Source of the DNA: Propioniciclava sinopodophylli
Lineage (GTDB): Bacteria; Actinomycetota; Actinomycetes; Propionibacteriales; Propionibacteriaceae
Direction of reading: 5' to 3'
Assembly (NCBI RefSeq): GCF_004324755.1
Contig: NZ_SDMQ01000020.1
Span: 1 to 35,438, forward strand
Length of the DNA stretch: 35,438 bases
Below, piece after piece: positions 1 through 7,500 of the stretch. The notes beneath the pieces were generated by a model. It did no database searches and was not told the DNA's origin. It saw nothing but the letters and a program-made list of their open reading frames with translations. The position numbers and the translations under genes were made by a program. Within the stretch, counting starts at the first letter, position 1. Each line of letters opens with the position of its first letter.

Positions 1-1
1 G

Positions 2-259
2 CAACCAAGGACCCCCAGTGGAGAAGCCGGACAGACCGGCAGGACCACCACGCCCACACCCGAAACGCCGTCAACAACGACGCGAACCATCCCCAAGAAT
101 CACAGTCGGTGGATCAGGGTTCAGTCATCGGGCTGGGCCCACACTGGGGGCAACATTGCGATTATGGGCCGAGGCCCGTACTGGAGCTCCGTTCCGAGAG
201 AGGGATTCCCGAAAGACATGGCCTCGGACGAAGATCTCTACCGCAGTGAGGCGCCATGA
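2..259 (+). CDS. C-terminal end of an unknown gene entering from the left edge
   Basis: This frame is open from the first bases and ends at TGA 257-259, giving about 85 residues without a start in view. It begins with a Thr/Pro-rich stretch that looks like a linker and ends in a more ordered part with several Trp, Gly and Tyr residues (for example GGNIAIMGRGPYWSS). The alternative frame over the same bases, which runs into the methyltransferase, is Arg/Pro-rich and looks like an off-frame translation, so I prefer this one. Its stop overlaps the ATG of the next small frame (ATGA at 256-259), as in coupled genes. I do not recognise the family. The assignment rests on composition and overlap only. 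Confidence 0.4.
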   Translation, partial: QPRTPSGEAGQTGRTTTPTPETPSTTTRTIPKNHSRWIRVQSSGWAHTGGNIAIMGRGPYWSSVPREGFPKDMASDEDLYRSEAP

Positions 260-417
260 CTCGGGCTCAGATCTTTGCCGAAGAGCGACGAGGTGGTTGG
301 AGGTCCATCCGCGACTTCGAGGTCCGCGGCCGCGCAGAGACCGTCGTCGAACGTGCACCATCCCCAGGCGTCACGTCTCACGCACCGGTGATCGGGGTCC
401 CATGCTGGTGCGACTAG
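256..417 (+). CDS. Possible 53-aa gene coupled to FkbM methyltransferase
   Basis: ATG 256 overlaps the previous stop as ATGA, and the frame ends at TAG 415-417, overlapping the methyltransferase start at 402 in another frame. The product is charged in its first 35 residues (MTRAQIFAEERRGG at the N-terminus) and ends with a short Cys-containing tail (VPCWCD). No domain is recognised. Chained overlaps on both sides are the main support. It is short enough to be chance, or the N-terminal remnant of a frameshifted larger protein. Confidence 0.33.
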   Translation: MTRAQIFAEERRGGWRSIRDFEVRGRAETVVERAPSPGVTSHAPVIGVPCWCD

Positions 418-1205
418 GCGACGCAGAGTTCGAAGTGACGTCGACCAACCTGGAGTTCTGGCGACGAGTGAGTCTGGGCGACTGGGAGCCGGACTCATTC
501 AACGTCGTGCGGCAGTTTCTTGCTGGGTCAGGTGGCCCCTTCATCGATGTTGGGGCGTGGATTGGACCGCTGACCTTGTACGCGGCTGCGCTCGGCAGCT
601 CGGTGGTCGCGTACGAGCCCGACCCTGTCGCACGCACCGAACTCTTGGCGAACGTGGCCCTCAACCCTTCACTGGCCGATCGCATCACCGTCCGCCCGCA
701 AGCGGTGGGGACGGGACGTTCTGGGCGGCGCCTGGGAAACATCACGTCGACCTTGGGCGGCGACTCGATGTCGAGTCTGCTGTTCGCAGACGCGAGCGTG
801 GGCTGGGTGGTGGAAGAGATCCCACTCACCGACGTCCTCGCCGGGGCACCACACCCCGCCCTGGTCAAAATTGATATCGAGGGAGCAGAGGTGGAGGTGC
901 TGTCAGCGGCGAGTGAGTCCCTGGAGGCGTTGCCACCTCTCCTGCTGTCCGTCCACCCGCGATTCTGGGAACCGGACCCCGATCCTAGGCTGCGTCGTCT
1001 GGTGCAGTTGTTGGCCCTCTATCCGTCGGTGACGACCCCAGACGGCCAGCCGTTCGTCCTTACGGACCTGTTTGACGAACCATGGCGGAGCGGCTTGCTT
1101 GAGCTTGTCGTCGCATCGGGTCCACCATGGACCGCATGCCCGGATCGATCTGGTCCACCCCAAGGCGGAGGCAGCCCGCCACGGCTCGGTGGCCGGGATG
1201 GATAG
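402..1205 (+). CDS. FkbM-family SAM-dependent methyltransferase
   Basis: The 267-aa product carries the class I methyltransferase core of the FkbM family: a glycine motif FIDVGAWIGPLTLYAA at about residues 45-60, the acidic end of strand beta2 (VAYEPDP), and the family-typical VKIDIEGAEVEVL block near residues 155-167. FkbM enzymes O-methylate sugars or polyketide/peptide hydroxyls; the substrate here cannot be told. The open frame extends back to position 18, but that part is Arg/Pro-rich and unlike coding sequence, and ATG 402 lies just before the first conserved strand, so I start there. The ribosome site is weak (GGGG four bases upstream), consistent with coupling to the overlapping upstream frame. 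The last 30 or so residues are Pro/Gly-rich and may be disordered. Confidence 0.8.
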   Translation: MLVRLGDAEFEVTSTNLEFWRRVSLGDWEPDSFNVVRQFLAGSGGPFIDVGAWIGPLTLYAAALGSSVVAYEPDPVARTELLANVALNPSLADRITVRPQAVGTGRSGRRLGNITSTLGGDSMSSLLFADASVGWVVEEIPLTDVLAGAPHPALVKIDIEGAEVEVLSAASESLEALPPLLLSVHPRFWEPDPDPRLRRLVQLLALYPSVTTPDGQPFVLTDLFDEPWRSGLLELVVASGPPWTACPDRSGPPQGGGSPPRLGGRDG

Positions 1206-1386
1206 GCGCACCTGCTCCAACAGGGACCCCGCCCGGGTTCGGGAATTGCTGCGTGGCCGTCGAGGTCTGCGGGCAGTCGGGACCCGAGTCCACAGAGTCG
1301 CTTAACTTAACTGGGGGGGTGCCCGGAGTCATGGCCCTGGGCGCGCACCGCTCATCGAGGCCAGATCGTACGTCGCAGCGCGGCCC
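1206..1386. other. Convergent intergenic spacer
   Basis: About 180 bases separate the convergent methyltransferase and SARP genes. It contains a short imperfect inverted repeat (TCGGGACCCGA near 1280), an AT-richer patch TTAACTTAAC near 1303-1312 and a run of seven G. The hairpin has no T-run behind it, so I do not call a terminator. No gene or other feature is seen. Confidence 0.5.
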
Positions 1387-2145
1387 TCACCTCACGGCAC
1401 CGGCGGGTGCGGGGATGACGACAAAGGGGGCGAGGAGCTCGCGTATCGCGGCGGAGGGGCGTCCGTTCAGCTCGCGGCGGAGCAACTCGGCGTACGAGCG
1501 GTACTGGTGGATGGCCTCGGCGATGTTCCCCTCCTGCAGGTGGATCTTCACGAGCAGGCGGTGCGCGCTCTCGCGGAGGGGCTCGGTGCTGATCGCAGCG
1601 AGTGCGACTTGGAGCGCGTCATACCAGCGCCCCTGCTGGATGAGCAGTTCGCCGATTCTGTCCATGGCGTGCAGGCGTACCTGGCGGAAGCGTTCCCGTT
1701 CGACGATGACCCAGTCCTCGTACCAACCGGCCAGGATGTCGTTTCCGACCTCGATCAACTCCTGGGCCACGCGGAACACCGTCTCCGCATCGGGTTCCGA
1801 GCGCAGGACGCCCTCGGCACGGTCGATCACCCGGCGCAGGTCGACCTGGACGCAGGGGTTGAGCCACAGGTGGGTGTTGGAGACGCAGACCAGCTCCATG
1901 GGTTGGAGCCGCCACAGTGCCGAGCGCAGGCTTGAACTGGCGTGGCGGTCGTCGGCGTCGTACCACAGTGTCCCGCTGACGTAGGTGCGTCTGACGGGCC
2001 GGGGCTGGAAAGCGAGGAAGCAGACCAGACGCTGGGAGGCGGGGGCGATGGGCACGGGCTCGCCGTCGCATCGAACCTCGAAGTCCATGATGAGGTTCAG
2101 CTGCAAGGCCGGACCGGACGGATTCAGGACTGATGGAGTGGTCAC
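1387..2145 (-). CDS. SARP-type transcriptional activator (OmpR-like wHTH + BTAD)
   Basis: The 252-aa product matches a small SARP (AfsR/DnrI/RedD class): an N-terminal winged-helix DNA-binding domain (residues about 15-100, including FLAFQPRPVRRTYVSGTLW and SSSLRSALWRLQ) followed by a bacterial transcriptional activator domain of TPR-like helices (about 105-245; WYEDWVIVERERFRQVRLHAMD, LRESAHRLLVKIHLQEGN, AIHQYRSYAELLRREL). SARPs bind direct repeats on an 11-bp period and activate clustered operons. GTG 2145 is preceded by AAGGAG four bases upstream. In the given sequence this frame is continuous with the glycosyltransferase, but the ribosome site, normal SARP length and the G9 tract argue for a separate gene that starts here. 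It is the probable pathway regulator of the locus, given the phased repeats at 4449-4563 and 35187-35231. Confidence 0.85.
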   Translation of the reverse strand: MTTPSVLNPSGPALQLNLIMDFEVRCDGEPVPIAPASQRLVCFLAFQPRPVRRTYVSGTLWYDADDRHASSSLRSALWRLQPMELVCVSNTHLWLNPCVQVDLRRVIDRAEGVLRSEPDAETVFRVAQELIEVGNDILAGWYEDWVIVERERFRQVRLHAMDRIGELLIQQGRWYDALQVALAAISTEPLRESAHRLLVKIHLQEGNIAEAIHQYRSYAELLRRELNGRPSAAIRELLAPFVVIPAPAGAVR

Positions 2146-4425
2146 GGTACTCCTTGGGGGGGGGTTCACCGTCGATCGCTCGGCAACGCGTCGGACGGCA
2201 TGTGACGGATGGACAGCGGCGAGGACCCCGGCGCGCGGCAGGAGGTCGTGATACAGCGCGTAATCGTCCTCGAGGAGCCGGCGCACCTCGGTGAGGTCGA
2301 CTGGCGCCCAGTATGGCCCCTGGGTGTCCTTGCGGACAGTGCTTCTGCTGTGGAGCAGAGCCACCACAAGGTCGCAGGAGCGCAGGTCGTCCAGCTCGCG
2401 GGCGCCCGACTGCCAGACGAAGCGGGTGTCCTCCCCGACGCCGACGGCCGGGAACGGGTGCCTGCGCCACAGGCTCACCGCGTAGCACAGGCTGGTCCCG
2501 GCCAGCCACGGCCGGGCTCCGGTGGGCCAGGTGTACCGCCACGCCCGGGAGAGTTCCGGGTCACAGAACAGCAGGCGCGACGTGCCCGACAGTTCCGCCC
2601 TGCCTGACGCCAGGCCGTGCATCTGGGTGGACAGCCGGGTGGGCGACTGCCAGTCGTCGTCGTCCCAGTGGGCGATGAAGTCGCCGGTGGCCAGCTCACA
2701 GGCGAGGTTTCGTTTGGTGCCGAGCACGACGGGCTTGTCGAGCCGCTGGTAGCGGACACCGGGGACGCCGGCGACCAGGTCGATGATCGGGTCGTCCCCG
2801 TCGTCCAGCACGACCAACTCCTTGTCGGGGTAGTCCTGGTGCCGGAACCAGGCGATCGCCAGCGCCGCGAGATCGCGGCGATCCCGGGTGGGCATGATGC
2901 AGCTCACCCTTCCCGCCACGGCCCCGGACGTCTGCGTCCCGTCGAGACTCGCGTAGAACGCCAGGTCGTCGCCGGGCAGGTCGGGCACGGCCACCCGCGC
3001 CCACCCATGGCGGTCGACCGCGTGCCCGGCCTGCAGCGACCAGGTGTTGCCCGCGTGGCGCACGTACACGTAGTGCTCCCGGCCGGGCACGCGGATCAGC
3101 CGGGCGCCAGACCGGACGCAGGCGTCGAGGAAGTCCGCCTCCTCGGCGAGCGAACGGTCCGGGAACTGGTGGTGCTCCCACCACCGCCGGGCGAAGGCGA
3201 CCGTCCCGCCGTAGACCCCGCGTCGCAGCAGCCTGGGCTCCAGCCCCGGGGATGGCCGCCAGCACCGCCATCCGGCCGGTTCGAACCAGTCCACCCCCTC
3301 GAGCCCGGTGATGTCCGCGGTCCCGGCCAGCAGCGGGCCGAGTTGGGTGCTCACCCGGCGCGGACCGTGCCAGTCGTCGTCGTCGAACAACACGATGAAC
3401 TGGCCGCGGGCCGCCGCGCAGCCGAGGTTGCGCAGCGCGCCGATGCTGCGGCGTCCGGTGCCGGCGGGCGGGTGGACCAGCCGCACGCGGGGGTTGACGG
3501 GCAGGAGTGTCGCCAGGTGTGGGGGCCCGTCCTCGACGACCACCAGTTCGGCCTCCGCGTAGTCCTGGCGCAGGAAGTACTCGACCGCACGCAGGGCGAA
3601 CTGCGGGCGTCCGCGGGTCGGCATGACGCAACTCACCAGCGGCTGTCGCGCCGCGACCGGGGTGCGGAGAGCCGGCTGCGTGGACGCCGGCGTGACGGGC
3701 GCGTCGACGCGGAGCCTGATCAGCTCCCGGGGGGCGAAGTCGGTGCACGCGTCGCCGAGGCAGTGCTGCCGGTAGTCGACGCGGTCTCCGGCGAGGCGCT
3801 GCCCACAGAACCGCTCTTGGTAGAGCCGCCGGGCGGGCTCCAGCTGTGCGCCGTCGTCGACCGGCGCGGGCCGCCACACGAAGGCGCCCCCGACCCAGAC
3901 CCCGGGGAACCCGGCCCGGGCGGCCCGGATGTTGTAGTCCATCTCCCAGCACGGCCCCTCCCCGTACGCCGGGTCGGCGCCCCCTAGACCGTCCACCACC
4001 TCGCGCCGCACCAGGTAGCAGAAGTCGCCCAGCGAGTGGAGCGGGGCCAGGGTGCGCGCAGCGGTCCCGAACCGGCGGGCCAGTGCGGCGGACGCGGTAC
4101 GCACCCCGCGCAGGTCCCCGGTGGCGTCGACGCAGCCCTGCTCGTTCCACGCCCGGTTCGTGCTGGGCCCGGCGAGGCCTGCGCCGGTGCGGGCCAGCGC
4201 TGTCGTGAGCCTCGTGAGCCAGTCGGGGCCGACCAGTGCTCCGCCCTGGAGCAGGACGACGTCGGACTCCGACCGCCCGACCAGTTCGTTGAAGCCCAGT
4301 GCCCCCGCGGCGGACAACTCGACCACTTCGTACGGGCAACTCCCGGTGTGGCGGGCCAGGAAGTCGTGGCTGAGCCGCAGCGCGTCCGGGTGCGCCGGCG
4401 TCAGGCCCACCGCTGTCCTCGGCAT
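2146..4425 (-). CDS. Tandem three-domain GT2 glycosyltransferase
   Basis: About 760 residues with three GT-A/GT2-like modules. Module 1 (residues about 1-200) is degenerate at its start but keeps the acceptor-side block CWEMDYNIRAARAGFPGVWV. Module 2 (about 265-480) opens with VSCVMPTRGRP and has VVVEDG and FDDDDW (W near 352). Module 3 (about 508-740) opens with VSCIMPTRDRR and has VVLDDG and HWDDDDW (W near 592). The DxD acids of modules 2 and 3 are intact, so both could bind nucleotide-sugar and metal. No membrane segment or signal peptide is seen, so it is probably cytoplasmic. ATG 4425 lacks a clear ribosome site; GTG 4410 has GAGGA five bases upstream and may be the real start. In the given sequence there is no stop before the SARP; removing one G from 2156-2164 would end this gene in a TGA at 2144-2142, overlapping the SARP GTG as GTGA. 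The acceptor is unknown; glycosylation of the particle or envelope is only a guess. Confidence 0.8.
2156..2164. repeat. G9 homopolymer at the GT/SARP junction
   Basis: Nine consecutive G on the plus strand (C9 in the coding strand) lie immediately upstream of the SARP ribosome site AAGGAG. With nine bases the glycosyltransferase reads into the SARP; with eight it stops in TGA overlapping the SARP GTG. It is either a sequencing indel, a true fusion, or a slippage/phase-variation site. Confidence 0.8.
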
Positions 4426-4448
4426 GCGTCGAACTGTGGGGTCTGCCC

Positions 4449-4513
4449 ATCACCGGGGGGTGTGCACTGCGTCACGGCGGCGTCACCGCCTCGTGACCGC
4501 CGCGTGACCGCAC
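4449..4513. promoter_or_regulatory. Probable SARP operator: phased 11-bp direct repeats (array A1)
   Basis: TSAC words start at 4472, 4483, 4494 and 4505, exactly 11 bp apart, within units CGTCACGGCGG, CGTCACCGCCT, CGTGACCGCCG and CGTGACCGCAC. A further TCAC at 4450 sits two periods upstream. A heptamer-like core repeated with an 11-bp period is the binding mode known for SARP regulators, and a SARP is encoded next door. The array lies in the divergent region between the GT/SARP genes and the giant DUF4157 gene, so it could serve either or both. No convincing -10 box was identified. Confidence 0.65.
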
Positions 4514-4530
4514 GCAGGGCCCGGCCCCCT

Positions 4531-4563
4531 CGTGACGCCGGGGTGACGTCGACGTGATCAGGT
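4531..4563. promoter_or_regulatory. Second phased repeat block upstream of the cargo gene (array A2)
   Basis: Three more units, CGTGACGCCGG, GGTGACGTCGA and CGTGATCAGGT, place TGAC/TGAT at 4533, 4544 and 4555, again exactly 11 bp apart. The block is 28 bp out from the last unit of A1, so it is a separate phase, and it ends 12 bp before the cargo GTG at 4576. It could be a SARP site dedicated to the cargo gene, or the last unit may be fortuitous. Confidence 0.5.
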
Positions 4564-4575
4564 CGGGGAGTGACG

Positions 4576-7500
4576 GTGGAGGCTGTCCCCTCGACGAGTG
4601 GAGCCGGCGGTGACCACGGCTTGGCACGGAGCCTGTCCGTGGACCGGCGCGAGGGAGGCCGCGCGTCCGTGTCGAGGGCGCTTGAGCGGATGGGGCGGGC
4701 CTTCGGGGAGGACTTCTCCGATGTCGGCGTCGAACTCGGCGCGGATGCCGAGGCCGGAAGCCACGGCGCCTTCGCCTTCACGGAGCGAGGGCGGATCGCC
4801 TTCTCCAGCGGCCGCTTCGCCCCGGGGACGCCGACCGGTGACCGTGTGCTCGCCCACGAGCTGGCGCATGTCGTCCAGGATCGGCTGGGGACCGCCTCGG
4901 ATCCGGCAATCGGGGTCGAGGCGCTCGAAGCCGAGGCGGCACGGGCGGCCACGGCCGTCCTGGAGGGCCAGTCACCCCGGTTCGACGAGCACTCCGCCCC
5001 GCCCCATAACGCGGGCACACCCCGGGTCCTGCGCAACGGGGACGAGCACGAGACCCTCGTGCCCGTCGTGTTCGGCACCCGGGACGAGGCTCGCACGGTC
5101 ATCTTCGCGCGGCTGCCCGAACCGTCCCGGGCGGCACTCGGGTGGGTCACGGGCGCGACGATCGAACTGGAGGTCGAGGGCCGGAGGATCGCGACAGCGA
5201 GGCTGACCGACGAGGGCGCAGGCGTCCCCGAGGGTGTCGTCTCCGACGGGGACGGCGGCGCACGATGGTGGCACCACGAGGCGGGGAGCGCACTCACCGG
5301 TGCGTGGACGCCGCGGGGGATCGCGGTGGAGGAGGGGTCGACGCGTTACCTCGCCATCCTCGATGCCCGGGACACGCAGGCCTTCCGGTCGGCCCTGGGG
5401 ACCCGCACCCTGATCCTGGTCCGGCTCAGGGGCGGACAAGGCGGAACCGAGGGAGGCGAGGGTGCGGAAGCAGCAGCGGGTGAGACCGATCCGCTCCCGG
5501 AGTGGGCCACCACGCGCTTCGCCCGCCTCCAGGAGCGGCTCCGGGGCGAGCAGATGCGGATCGCGCGCGTGGCCCAGCAGACCGTCGGCGACACCACCGC
5601 GGAGACCCTGCACCGGCTGTACCGCCTTGAGGGGCTCCCGCAGCGCCTCGCGCTCGGCCGGGCCGGGGAGGCGCCCGCGGTCCAGGTCACGGTCGTCACC
5701 GGGCCCGCCTCCGCCCCCGGCGGGGCGTCCCCACAGACCAGCGCCAGCATCCCGCTCGTGGAGGCGGACTCCCCGGCGAACTCCTGGGAACGGATCCTCA
5801 CCCTGGCCCGCGGTCTCTACCTGGGTCGCCGGGACGCGGCCACCGCCCCTCCCCAAGCCGTCCCCCCGATGGGAATCCCGGGCTCGGGCGAACCCGACCC
5901 GGAGGCGGTACCCCCCAACGCGCCGGCCTACCCGGCAACGATCCGCTACTACGGCCCACCCACGGGGGTCGTTCGTGCCTCCCACACCTTCGCCATGGAG
6001 CTGGACTACTCCGAACTCGGGGAGTTCGCGGTGTTCGGTCACTTCGCCCTCAGGTGGTACGCCTGGGACATCTACCGGATCCGGGACGTGGCCGGGGCCG
6101 CCACCGAGGAGGGCGGACGGAGGGTCCGGCGCCAGGAGGGCGCGGTGGCCGTCCTGGAGCGCGGTTTCGGCGACATCGGCGAGGACCTCGCCTCCTCGTC
6201 ATTGTCCGAGCTCGTCAGCCAGCGCGACCTGATCGCGATCGACACGGCTGTCCGGGCCATCGGGACCCTGGTCAAGAGTTACGTGACCCTACTGAGCCAG
6301 CCGTCGGACGAACGGACCATCCAGTTCGACCGGGAGGGGACGTACGTCATCGTCTGCCGCAGTTCCCAGGCGCCGGTCCACCGGACCGAGCGGATCCGGA
6401 ACCCGGTCGTGCGCGCTCCCAGCGTCGCCCTGCACGTGCTGCAGGTGCGGACCGCGCAACGGATCGCCGCCGACCTGACCGCGGCCACCGAGGTGGAGGC
6501 GGTGGACGCCGAGATCGCGCGGCTCGAGGCGGAAGCCCGCACGGCACCGCAGGATCGGCTGCCGGCCCTCCAGGAGGAGATCGGACGGCTGCGGCAGCAG
6601 CGCGCGACGGCCACGGCGGCCGACCAGAGCGACCTGCCCACGCACATCGGCGCGACAGGGACCAACCTGCGCCAGCAGATCGCACTCCTGGAAAAGCTCA
6701 TCCGGGGCGACGACCCCCTGGACCCGGCCGTCCGGCTGCTGAGGGTGGAGCTCACCCTCTCCGGCACGAGCGCGGAGCGCGCTCTCGCGAACGCGCGCGC
6801 CGCGCTGGATTCGCTGCTGCTGCAGGAGCGCGCGCTGGCCGAGCTGACGGACCTGAAGGGTACGACGTACCGGCCTCACATGGCGTTCGTCCCCGACGCG
6901 GACGGGCGGACGCTGCCGCTCGTCATGGCGCTGGCCGAACACGTCGACAGCACACCGGAACGGCCCCGCTGGGTGCTCGTCGACCTGTCGACCCCGGGGC
7001 ACCGCGACCGCTACGAGGGAACCTCCAACACGGCCGGCGCCACCGGCACGGGGAGAGCGATCCGGCAGGCCTTCGGCAGGTTCGCGGGTGCCACGCCGTA
7101 CGGTCGGGGGTGGATCCACCTACGGCTTCCGGCGGCCCTGACCGACGTGATCGGGACCGCGACGGTGGAGACCAGCCTGCGGGCGCGCCCGGACTCCACC
7201 GGACGGTTCCTCCAGCGGCTCGAGAGCCTGGCCACCGCGGCGGCATTGGCGGGACTCGTGGTCACGGGGCCAGCCGGCGTCGCGCTGGGGGTCGTGGGCG
7301 GAATCGCGGGCGGCGTCGTCGCCGGGCACAGGCTCCACCGCCGTCACGCCGGGGGCTATCTGGAACCCGACCTGCAGACGGCCATGGATGTCGCCGCCAT
7401 CGTCGGCGCCGCCGCGGGCGCGGCCGGTGCCGCTGCCTCGACCGTTCCCCGGGGATCGCGCTTCATCCGGGCGGCCGGCATGACGATCCGGGGCGTGGAG

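Noticed and set aside
18-401. N-terminal extension of the methyltransferase
   Set aside because: Arg/Pro-rich, lacks any domain, and a more protein-like frame covers the first 259 bases; the conserved fold begins after ATG 402.
1206-1386. Rho-independent terminator between the convergent genes
   Set aside because: Only a short imperfect hairpin and no following T-run on either strand.
2617-3987. Long plus-strand open frame (456 codons) opposite the glycosyltransferase
   Set aside because: Off-frame shadow in GC-rich DNA; no domain, biased composition, and the opposite strand encodes clear GT2 motifs.
2696-4453. 585-codon minus-strand frame overlapping the glycosyltransferase
   Set aside because: Arg/Pro/Gly-rich translation typical of a shifted frame of the real gene.
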